From positions 655,039 through 719,038 of the forward strand of contig NZ_JABBPD010000004.1 of assembly GCF_012927445.1 (NCBI RefSeq): 64,000 nt of DNA, read 5' to 3'. This stretch comes from Rhodoferax sp. (GTDB lineage: Bacteria; Pseudomonadota; Gammaproteobacteria; Burkholderiales; Burkholderiaceae_C). The notes below the pieces were generated by a model. The model saw only the letters and a program-made list of their open reading frames with translations. It ran no database searches and was not told the origin of the DNA. Positions 16,326 to 24,600 of this stretch are shown here, piece by piece; the first letter of the stretch is position 1, and every line of letters begins with the position of its first letter. A program made the translations under genes and the position numbers.

Positions 16326-17617
16326 CAGGCCTGGAACGCCACGTGCCCGGCCACGATCGTGCAGCGCACCTGGCCCGGCAACTCGTAGCCGGAGAACGGC
16401 GTGTGTTTGCCCTGGCTGCGCAAGGTACTTGCGTGCACATCCCATGCCGCCTTCGGGTCAAACACGCACAAATCGGCCACCGCCCCGACCACCAGCCGGC
16501 CGGCACTGTCTTGCAGCGCGCCCAACGAGGCACCCAGCACCCCTGCGGGCCCGCTGGTAACGACTTGCAGCGCCCGCGCCAGACTGACACCGCTGTCCAG
16601 GCTCCATTTGAGGGCCAGACTCAAGAGCAGTTCAACCCCGGTGGCACCGGCCTCGCTTTGCGCAAACGGCAGGGCTTTGGCATCTTCGTCCACCGGCGTG
16701 TGGTCGGACACCAAGGCGTCAATGGTGCCATCCGCCAGCGCCGCGCGCAGCGCATCGCGGTCGCGCTGCTGGCGCAAGGGCGGGTTGAGCCGGGCCCGGC
16801 TGTCGAAGTAGCCGATATCGGCATCCGTCAGATGCAGGGAGTTGATGCTGATGTCACAACTGACCTTCAAGCCCTCCAGCTTGGCCTGGCGCACCAGCGC
16901 CACCCCGGCCGCGCTGCTGAGGCGACACAGGTGCACGCGGGCCCCGGTGGCTTTCATCAGCTCGAAAATGGTGTGCAAGGCAATCGTTTCCGCCGCCACC
17001 GGCACGCCGCTCAGGCCCAGGCGGGTGGCCAACGCGCCACTGGCCGCCACCCCGGTGCCCAGGTACAGCTCCTGCGGGCGCAGCCAGACGGCATAACCAA
17101 AGGTACTGGCGTACTGGAAAGCGCGCTGCATGACCAGCGTGCTGGCGAGCGGGACTTCAGCCTGGCTGAAAGCGACACAGCCCGATTCGGTCAGCGACAC
17201 CATCTCGGTCAGTGTCTCGCCGGCGAGGTTGTGGGTCAGGGCGCCCAGCGGATAGACGCGGGCCTGGTGCAGTTTTTTGGCGCGGTAGCGCAACATTTCA
17301 ACCAGCCCGGCTTCGTCGAGCACCGGGTCGGTATCGGGCGGACAGACCAGACTGGTGACACCGCCGGCGACGGCCGCCGCCAGCTCAGACTTGAGCATGC
17401 CTTCATGCTCCAGTCCGGGCTCGCGCAGACGCACCGCCAGGTCGACCAAACCGGGCGCCACGACGCAGCCAGTGGCGTCGATGGTGCGCGTCGGCCGGAA
17501 CTCAGGCGCTATATTTTTAATAGCTAGAACCACCCCATTGGCGAGGGCTACATCCGCAATTTCATCGAAACCGCTGGCAGGGTCGATGACCCGGCCGCCT
17601 TTAATCAATATAGTCAT
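16325..17617 (-). CDS. pyrX: non-catalytic dihydroorotase-like protein PyrC' (PyrX)
   Basis: A 430-residue amidohydrolase-fold protein (MTILIKGGRVIDPASGFDE). In active dihydroorotases the metal site begins DxHxHLREPG; here it reads DLAVRLREPG, so both histidines are gone. The later 'TPHH' region is SINSLH and 'DHAPH' is DHTPV. This is the pattern of the inactive PyrC' of Pseudomonas, which acts as a structural partner of aspartate transcarbamoylase rather than an enzyme. It starts 1 bp after pyrB, as expected for a PyrB-PyrC' complex. An active dihydroorotase must be encoded elsewhere. Confidence 0.88.
   Translation of the reverse strand: MTILIKGGRVIDPASGFDEIADVALANGVVLAIKNIAPEFRPTRTIDATGCVVAPGLVDLAVRLREPGLEHEGMLKSELAAAVAGGVTSLVCPPDTDPVLDEAGLVEMLRYRAKKLHQARVYPLGALTHNLAGETLTEMVSLTESGCVAFSQAEVPLASTLVMQRAFQYASTFGYAVWLRPQELYLGTGVAASGALATRLGLSGVPVAAETIALHTIFELMKATGARVHLCRLSSAAGVALVRQAKLEGLKVSCDISINSLHLTDADIGYFDSRARLNPPLRQQRDRDALRAALADGTIDALVSDHTPVDEDAKALPFAQSEAGATGVELLLSLALKWSLDSGVSLARALQVVTSGPAGVLGASLGALQDSAGRLVVGAVADLCVFDPKAAWDVHASTLRSQGKHTPFSGYELPGQVRCTIVAGHVAFQA
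17508..17524 (+). repeat. dispersed repeat head inside pyrC'
   Basis: GCTATATTTTTAATAGC, the 17-nt palindromic head of the repeat, lies within the pyrC' coding region. It is read there (antisense) as LAIKNIA, close to the N-terminus of the protein and in the same frame as the copy in plsC. Confidence 0.6.
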
Positions 17618-17618
17618 A

Positions 17619-18581
17619 TCAGGCCTCGTTCCCTGCCACGATGCTCATCACCGCCATGCGCACCGCAATGCCAAAAGTCACCTGCGGCAAGATCACACTT
17701 TGCACGCCGTCCACCACGGCCGAGTCAATTTCCACGCCGCGGTTGATCGGCCCCGGGTGCATCACGATGGCGTCCGGTTTGGCCAGTTGCAGCTTCTCCG
17801 GCGTCAGGCCGAAGGTCTTGAAAAACTCATGGCTGGACGGCAGCAGCGCGCCGCTCATACGCTCACTTTGCAGGCGCAGCATGATGATGACATCGGCGCC
17901 GCGAATGCCTTCTTCCAGCGTGTGGCAGACCCGCACGCCCATTTGTGCCATGTCCGACGGCACCAGCGTTTTGGGACCGACCACCCGCACCTCGGCACAG
18001 CCGAGCGTGGTGAGGGCATGAATGTCGGAGCGGGCCACGCGCGAGTGCAGCACGTCGCCAACAATGGCCACCGTCAGGTTAGCAAAATCTTTTTTGTAAT
18101 GCCGGATGGTGAACATGTCGAGCAAGCCCTGCGTCGGGTGCGCGTGGCGCCCGTCACCGGCATTGATCACATGCACATGCGGCGCCACATGCTGGGCGAT
18201 CAGGTACGGCGCGCCGGACTCGCTGTGGCGCACCACAAACAGATCCGCCGCCATGGCGCTCAGGTTGGCAATGGTGTCGAGCAGCGATTCGCCTTTGGAG
18301 GCCGACGAGCGCGAGATGTCCAGATTGATGACATCGGCGCTGAGCCGGGTGGCGGCGATCTCGAAAGTGGTGCGGGTGCGGGTCGAGTTCTCAAAAAAGA
18401 GGTTGAACACGCTTTTGCCGCGCAACAGCGGCACCTTCTTGACCTCACGGTCACTGACGCTGACGAAATTCGCCGCGATGTCCAGCACCTGGGTCAGGAT
18501 GCTCTTGGGCAGGCCCTCGATGGAGAGCAGGTGAATCAATTCACCGTTTTTATTGAGCTGGGGATTGCGCTTGTAAAGCAT
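17619..18581 (-). CDS. pyrB: aspartate carbamoyltransferase catalytic subunit
   Basis: A 320-residue transcarbamoylase that joins carbamoyl phosphate and aspartate, the committed step of pyrimidine synthesis. The carbamoyl phosphate loop [10 protein letters not shown], the HPTQ motif ([12 protein letters not shown]) and the aspartate-side loop LRLQSERM are present. No pyrI-type regulatory gene is adjacent; instead pyrC' follows at 1 bp, matching class A (Pseudomonas-type) complexes. It is 3 bp downstream of pyrR in the same operon. Confidence 0.97.
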   Translation of the reverse strand: MLYKRNPQLNKNGELIHLLSIEGLPKSILTQVLDIAANFVSVSDREVKKVPLLRGKSVFNLFFENSTRTRTTFEIAATRLSADVINLDISRSSASKGESLLDTIANLSAMAADLFVVRHSESGAPYLIAQHVAPHVHVINAGDGRHAHPTQGLLDMFTIRHYKKDFANLTVAIVGDVLHSRVARSDIHALTTLGCAEVRVVGPKTLVPSDMAQMGVRVCHTLEEGIRGADVIIMLRLQSERMSGALLPSSHEFFKTFGLTPEKLQLAKPDAIVMHPGPINRGVEIDSAVVDGVQSVILPQVTFGIAVRMAVMSIVAGNEA

Positions 18582-18584
18582 GGC

Positions 18585-19082
18585 TTACTGGGCCTCCACG
18601 TTGAAACTGAATGCACCGGCTTCGTTGCGCACGAGCGCCAACGACTGGCGGGCGTTTAAGGTCACGCGGGCGGCGCAGACATCCGCCTGAATCGGGAGCT
18701 CCCGGCCACCCCGGTCCACCAGCACTGCCAGTTGGACGCTGGCGGGCCGCCCGAAGTCAAACAATTCATTGATCACCGCGCGGATGGTGCGCCCGGTGTA
18801 GAGCACGTCGTCCAACAACAGGATGTGCGCTTCGTTCACGTCAAAGTCAATCTGCGTCTGGGCGCCGGCCGTCATGCCACGCCGGGCATAGTCATCCCGG
18901 TGCATGGAGGAGGAGATGACGCCGGGGCGCTCCGTCAGGTTCAGGTCGCGCTGCAACCGTTCGGCCAGCCAGACGCCGCCGGAAGTCACCCCGACCAAAC
19001 GCATGCCCGGACGAAAGAGGGCCCGCACACCGGCGAGCAACTCAAGGTAAAGCGCTTCCGCGTCGAGCGCGAGTGTGCTCAT
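18585..19082 (-). CDS. pyrR: PyrR-type phosphoribosyltransferase
   Basis: A 165-residue type I PRTase. The PRPP-binding motif is ILLLDDVLYTGRTIRAV, and SSSMHRDDYARRG is the PyrR-specific flexible region. In Firmicutes PyrR is an RNA-binding attenuator with UPRTase activity; in Gram-negatives its regulatory role is less certain. It overlaps ruvX by 4 bases and precedes pyrB. I saw no obvious PyrR attenuator in the tight spacing here, so a catalytic or as yet undefined role is possible. Confidence 0.9.
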   Translation of the reverse strand: MSTLALDAEALYLELLAGVRALFRPGMRLVGVTSGGVWLAERLQRDLNLTERPGVISSSMHRDDYARRGMTAGAQTQIDFDVNEAHILLLDDVLYTGRTIRAVINELFDFGRPASVQLAVLVDRGGRELPIQADVCAARVTLNARQSLALVRNEAGAFSFNVEAQ

Positions 19083-19534
19083 GGAATACTCCTCAAAAAC
19101 TGTTCAAGAATAATGCAGGCGGCGGCGGCATCGGCATCTTTGGCGCCCATCGACAGCGCTTCAGTGGTGGTGTAGCGCTCGTCCACTTCAAACACGGGCA
19201 GCTTGAAACGACCGTGCAACTGGCGCGCAAACTTCTTGGCGCGCGCCGTGTTTTCATGCGCGGCGCCGTCCGGGTGAAACGGCACGCCGACCACCAGCGC
19301 ATCGGGCTGCCATTCCTTGATGTGCTGCGCAATTTTGACAAAGCGCGCGTCGCCTTCGGCGGTGATGGTGCCTTGCGGCTGGGCCGTGCGCATCAGGCGG
19401 TTGCCGACGGCAAAGCCGGTGCGCTTGATGCCAAAATCAAGTGCCAGAAAGGTTTGCAATCCGGCCGGCACGCTGACGGCCGCAGGCACCGGCGCCGGCA
19501 AGAGATCAGAAGGGGACATGGGCTGCTCGCTCAT
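19079..19534 (-). CDS. ruvX: RuvX/YqgF RNase H-fold nuclease
   Basis: A 151-residue protein from ATG 19534, which overlaps the yqgE stop (ATGA); ten extra upstream codons were rejected. The N-terminus has a Pro/Ala-rich tail of about 30 residues. Then LALDFGIKRTGFAVG carries the first catalytic Asp, followed by VVGVPFHPDG and DERYTTTEA, the conserved YqgF motifs. The family processes 16S/23S rRNA ends and was long annotated as a Holliday junction resolvase. It stands in the classic yqgE-ruvX-pyrR-pyrB order. Confidence 0.95.
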   Translation of the reverse strand: MSEQPMSPSDLLPAPVPAAVSVPAGLQTFLALDFGIKRTGFAVGNRLMRTAQPQGTITAEGDARFVKIAQHIKEWQPDALVVGVPFHPDGAAHENTARAKKFARQLHGRFKLPVFEVDERYTTTEALSMGAKDADAAAACIILEQFLRSIP

Positions 19535-20130
19535 GCATGCCCCGCATCCGGCGACAGCATCCACAACTCCAGGCCCAGCAGCAGCAACGCCTGGTCATAG
19601 CGCTGCGCCACCGGCGTATCAAAAATGACGTTGTTGCTGGCGGCCACGGTCAACCAGCTGTTGTCGGACAGTTCGGACTCCAGCTGGCCCTCACCCCAGG
19701 CCGAGTAACCCAACGACACCAGAACGCGGCGGGGTCCGGCCCCGGTGGACAGGGCTTCCAGCACGTCCTTGGAGGTGGTCATCTCCAGTCCGCCCGCAAT
19801 CGACATGGTGGAGGCGTAGGCGGTTTCGGCCGGTTGCTCGCCCCCGACGAAGATGGATTCGTGCAAGACAAAGCCGCGCTCCGTGTGCATCGGGCCACCC
19901 TGAAACACCGGTTTATCAAGCAGATCTTGGCGGCGCAACGGCAGATCGACCTTGTCAAACAGGCGTTTCATGTCCAGGTCGCCGGGCTTGTTGATCACCA
20001 GCCCCAAGGCGCCGCGCTCGCTGTGTTCACACACAAAAACAACGCTGCGGGAGAAAATTGCATCCTGCAGTCCGGGCATGGCGATCAGAAAATGGTTCGT
20101 CAGATTGGTCAGGGCAAAATCTCCGGGCAT
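19531..20130 (-). CDS. yqgE: YqgE/AlgH (UPF0301) protein
   Basis: A 199-residue protein. The family signatures NHFLIAMPGLQDAIFSRSVVFVCEH, GALGLVINKP and FQGGPMHTERGFVLH are all present, as is SLGYSAWGEGQLE. The biochemical role is uncertain; the Pseudomonas homologue AlgH influences alginate gene expression. It begins the ruvX-pyr operon and is divergent from phr, with only about 21 bp between the start codons, so the two share a very compact promoter region. Confidence 0.95.
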   Translation of the reverse strand: MPGDFALTNLTNHFLIAMPGLQDAIFSRSVVFVCEHSERGALGLVINKPGDLDMKRLFDKVDLPLRRQDLLDKPVFQGGPMHTERGFVLHESIFVGGEQPAETAYASTMSIAGGLEMTTSKDVLEALSTGAGPRRVLVSLGYSAWGEGQLESELSDNSWLTVAASNNVIFDTPVAQRYDQALLLLGLELWMLSPDAGHA

Positions 20131-20151
20131 ATATGAATTTTAACGGTGATC

Positions 20152-21630
20152 ATGAACAAGCAATTTGAAACCGGTTTGATGTGGTTCCGCCGCGATTTGC
20201 GCGTGCAGGACAACGCCGCGCTGTGCCTGGCGTTGCAGGCCTGCCGGCAACTGCACTGCGTGTTTGTCTTTGACCAGGACATCCTCGCCGCCCTGCCCCG
20301 CACCGACCGGCGGGTCGAGTTCATCCGCGAGTCCGTGCACGAGCTCGACGCCGCTTTGCGACAACTCAGCGGCCGAGCCGGCGCGGGCCTGATCGTGCGC
20401 CTGGGCCGCGCCACTGAAGAAATTGTGGCGCTGGCCACCACACTGCAGGTGCAGGCGGTGTTTGCCGCGCGCGATTACGAGCCGCAAGCCATCGCACGCG
20501 ACGCCCGGGTACGGGACGCCCTGACCGACGCCGGCATGGCGCTGCACACCTGCAAAGACCAGGTGGTGTTTGAAGGCCGCGAGCTGTTGACCAAAACCGG
20601 TACCCCCTATGGTGTTTTCACGCCGTACAAAAACACCTGGCTGGCGACCGTCAGCTCGCAGCATTTGCGCTGCCATGAGGCGGCGCCGCTGGCGGCCGCG
20701 CTGGCCTCGCGGCCGCCAGGCCTGCAACAGGCGGTGCCAGCTTTGGCCGAGATCGGTTTCGAGCCAACCAACCTGCGCACGCTCAAAATCCCCACCGGCG
20801 CCTCGGGTGCGGCGACCCTGTTTGAAGATTTCTTCGAGCGCATGGACGACTACCATGAAACGCGGGATTTCCCGGCCATCAAGGGTCCGAGCTACCTGGG
20901 GGTGCACCTGCGTTTTGGCACCGTGTCGATCCGGCAACTGGCCGCCACCGCCTTGCAGCGGCAAATTCAGGGCAGCCGCGGGGCGGCGGTCTGGCTGGGG
21001 GAACTGATCTGGCGTGACTTTTATTGCCAGATTCTGGCCAATTTCCCGCATGTGACGCAGGGCGCCTACAAGCGCGAGTACGACGCGATCCAATGGGAAC
21101 AGGGTCCACACGCCGACGCCCTGTTCCAGGCCTGGTGCGAAGGCCGCACCGGCTACCCGCTGGTGGATGCCGCCATGGCCCAGATCAACCAGACCGGCTA
21201 CATGCACAACCGTCTGCGCATGGTGGTGGGCAGCTTTCTGGTGAAGGATCTCGGCATTGACTGGCGCTGGGGCGAACAATACTTTGCCCAACACCTGAAC
21301 GACTTTGACTTGTCGGCCAACAATGGCGGCTGGCAATGGGTCAGCTCCAGCGGCTGCGATGCCCAGCCGTACTTCCGCATTTTCAACCCGGTCAGTCAGA
21401 GCGAAAAGTTCGATGCCGAGGGCAAATTCATCCGCCGCTACCTGCCGCAACTGGCGCAACTGCCGAACAAAGTGCTGCACGCGCCCTGGACCGGCAAACC
21501 GCTGGAGCTGCAGATGGCGGGCGTGATACTGGGACAAAACTACCCGCGGCCGATCGTGGCGCACGATGCGGCCCGGGCGCTGACGCTGCAGCGCTATGCC
21601 GTCGTCAAGAAGTCCCTCCAGACGCCTTAA
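20152..21630 (+). CDS. phr: deoxyribodipyrimidine photolyase
   Basis: A 492-residue class I CPD photolyase repairing UV-induced cyclobutane dimers with FADH and an antenna chromophore. The N-terminal alpha/beta domain opens GLMWFRRDLRVQDNAAL. The C-terminal FAD-binding domain has ELIWRDFYCQIL, GYPLVDAAMAQINQTGYMHNRLRM and DFDLSANNGGWQWVSSSGCDAQPYFRIFNP. I used ATG 20152; an in-frame GTG at 20146 is possible, and neither has a clear Shine-Dalgarno. It is divergent from yqgE and convergent with pilL. Confidence 0.96.
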   Translation: MNKQFETGLMWFRRDLRVQDNAALCLALQACRQLHCVFVFDQDILAALPRTDRRVEFIRESVHELDAALRQLSGRAGAGLIVRLGRATEEIVALATTLQVQAVFAARDYEPQAIARDARVRDALTDAGMALHTCKDQVVFEGRELLTKTGTPYGVFTPYKNTWLATVSSQHLRCHEAAPLAAALASRPPGLQQAVPALAEIGFEPTNLRTLKIPTGASGAATLFEDFFERMDDYHETRDFPAIKGPSYLGVHLRFGTVSIRQLAATALQRQIQGSRGAAVWLGELIWRDFYCQILANFPHVTQGAYKREYDAIQWEQGPHADALFQAWCEGRTGYPLVDAAMAQINQTGYMHNRLRMVVGSFLVKDLGIDWRWGEQYFAQHLNDFDLSANNGGWQWVSSSGCDAQPYFRIFNPVSQSEKFDAEGKFIRRYLPQLAQLPNKVLHAPWTGKPLELQMAGVILGQNYPRPIVAHDAARALTLQRYAVVKKSLQTP

Positions 21631-21638
21631 CCAATAAC

Positions 21639-21683
21639 GCTATAAATTTAATAGCTAGTTATATAGCCCCGACGGGGGCTACG
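21639..21683 (+). repeat. dispersed repeat copy between phr and pilL
   Basis: GCTATAAATTTAATAGC (21639-21655) is followed at 21663-21681 by a TATAGCCCC-GA-CGGGGGCTA hairpin. This is the head and tail of the dispersed element, in plus orientation, lying between two convergent genes, where it could also act as a weak terminator. Confidence 0.7.
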
Positions 21684-24600
21684 ACTGCTTTTTATCCTCA
21701 ACCGGCGCTGCACAGTACAAGCGCACCAAGCCAATCAGCTCGTCTTCCGAATACGGCTTGCCCAGATAGTGATCCACGCCCAGCGCCCGCGCATGCTCAC
21801 GGTGCTTCTCGGCAATGCGCGAGGTAATCATGATGATGGGGAGATCGCGCAGTTTGGCATCACCCCGGATATTGCGCACCAGATCGAAGCCATCCATGCG
21901 CGGCATTTCGATGTCGGACAGCACCACCGCCGGTTTTTCTTCCTGCAAGCGCTCCAGGGCCTGCAAGCCATCGTTCGCCAGCGCGACGCGGAAGCCTTCC
22001 CGCTTCAGGAGACGCTGCGTGACGCGGCGCACCGTGATCGAGTCGTCCACCACCAACACCAGAGGCGCCTGACTGACACCCACCATCAGGGACGCCAGTG
22101 GGGTGGCGGCGGCGTAAGACAAGCCGCCGACCGCCTGGTCGGCATTGAGCTTGAGTTGGCGTGCCTGTTCGCCATAAACGGTCGCCAGCGCCACCGGGTT
22201 GTAGATCAGGACCACGGCCCCCGAGGCCAGCATCGACATGCCGACCAAGCCTGGGAGACGTGACAACTGATGCCCGAGGTTTTTGACCACCACCTCCTGG
22301 TTGCCCAACACCTCGTCGACGTGCATGGCCACCCGCTGACCGGCGCTGCGGAAAATGGCAACCGGCAGCGTTTTGGTTCTGACCTCGCTGCTGTTGGCCG
22401 AGGCCTGCAACAGGGCCCCCGCCCAGAAAAACGGCACTTGTTCGCCACCAAACTCGAATACATGGCTCTGGTAGGCGCGTTCCAGGTCGGCCGCGGGTAC
22501 CCGCCGCACCATCTCGACCAGATTCGCCGGAACACCCGTCACCAGTTCGCCCATGCGCAGCATGACCACCTGCGTCACCGCCGTGGTGAGCGGCAACACC
22601 AGTTGGAACTTGGTGCCTTGGCTGCGGACGGTTGATGTTTCTATGCGGCCACCCAGTGCATTGACCTCGGCCCGGACGACATCCAGACCAATGCCTCGAC
22701 CGGACAACTCCGTGATCTGCGACGCGGTTGAAAAACCGGGGACAAAAATCAGATTGGCGGCTTCGGCATCCGTTAACGACGCGTGCTCGGCGACATGGCC
22801 ATCAGCGTGTGCTTTTTCACGGATACCGTCCAGATCCAGCCCGGCACCATCGTCACTGATCTCGACCGACACATCATTGCTTTGCTGTTGCAGCCGAATG
22901 GTAATAGTGCCCGCCGCCGGTTTGCCGGCCTCGATGCGGACCGCCGCGTCCTCAATGCCATGGGCCACCGCATTGCGCAGCAAATGCTCAAACGCGGGCG
23001 CCATCCGGTCCAGCACGCCGCGGTCCATCTCCAATGAGCCCCCTTGAATGTCGAGCTTCACCTGTTTGCCGGCATCCTTGGCGGCCTGGCGCACCACGCC
23101 GTACAAACGCTCGGCAATGCCCTCAAACTCCACCATCCGGGTTCGCAGCAAGTCGCGCTGCAACTCACGGGCCTGACGGGCCTGGGCGATCAAATCATCC
23201 TCGACCCCCTCCACCGTGCGCTGCAGACTGCGCTGCACCGTGGCCACGTCATGCACCGATTCGGCCATCATCCGGGTCAGCTCCTGAACCCGGGTGAAGC
23301 GGTCAAACTCCAGCGGGTCAAAGCCTTGCGCCGAGTCTTTCGACTGGGCCAGACGCGACTGCATCTGGGATTCGGATTGCAACTCGATATCGCGCAACTG
23401 GTGGCGCAAACGGTCCAGATTGCCGGTCAACTCCCCCAGCGAGCCGCGCAACTGCCCCAAGCGGGACTCCAGCCGCGAGCGCGTGATCATCACCTCGCCG
23501 GCCTGATTGACCATGCGGTCCAGCAACTGCGAACGCACCCGCACGGTTTGATTCGGCAAATGGCGCAACGGCGCCAACGGTAGGGTCATTGGCAGCACAG
23601 TCGCCGGGACCACCATCGGCGCGACCGCCGCAGCCTCCCCTCCCGGGAGAACCGACGTGATCGCTTCTTCGATCGCCGGCCCGGCCTCCGGCAGACTCAA
23701 GGCCTGCTCTGGCGTGGCGCGCAGCCGATCAAAATGGGTTTGTATCGCATCAAAGCGCGCCAGCAACGGCTCCAGCTGCGGCGCCTGCAAATCCTCAACA
23801 CCCAGCTGCTCAATGGCCGACTCCATGCGGTGCGCCATCTCGCCCAGACGCATGGCGCCGGCCAGACGCGCACTGCCTTTGAGCGTGTGCAACACGCGCA
23901 GCACTTCATTGCGGGCGCCCAAATTCTCCGGCCGCGCCGTCCATTGCCGCAACGCGCCGCCCAGCTGCGGCAACAACTCCAGCGCTTCTTCTTCAAAAAT
24001 CGGGAACAGGTCGACATCAAGAACATCGAGCGCGTCAATGTCCTCCTCATCGAGCGTCAGCACAACCGAGGCGGCGAGCGGGATGCCCTGATCCAATGGA
24101 GCGGGTTCTGCCGCCGCAGGCAGGGTGACCGGCAGCGCGGGGGCTACCGGCTCAACTTCCGCAACCACTTCGACATCCGGGGACTGATCAGCAGCGGCTT
24201 CGGGTTCGATTTCCGGTTCAAGTTCGGCTTCAACCGGCTGCTCGCGCTCTTCGGCCACGGCGGGGAATTCAATCTCCACAATGGCTTTGAGCGCGTCAAT
24301 CAGCGCGCGATCCGGCTCCTTGAGGAAGCCGGCCGCAAATTGATGCAGCAGGCGCCGAATATCTTCCGCCGCCGCAATGAAGACCTGCGCGTGCGCCGGA
24401 AGACTTTGCCGGTGAAGCTGCACATGTTGCAAGGCGTGTTCCAGTGCCCGGGCAATCTCGGACAAGGCAAAAAACCCAACGGTGGCGGAACTGCCGGACA
24501 AGGAATGCGCCAAGGCAATCGTGGTGTCGGACAGCGGCCGCGGCAACTCCAGCGCCCATTCGTTCAACTCGGTGAGCAAACGGCGCGACCATTCATCGGC

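Noticed and set aside
16343..18659. Long plus-strand frames opposite pyrC' and pyrB
   Set aside because: Antisense of two clearly identified pyrimidine genes; no motif or ribosome-binding site.
20140..21564. 474-codon minus-strand frame opposite phr
   Set aside because: The photolyase on the plus strand has all family motifs; the antisense product has no domain.
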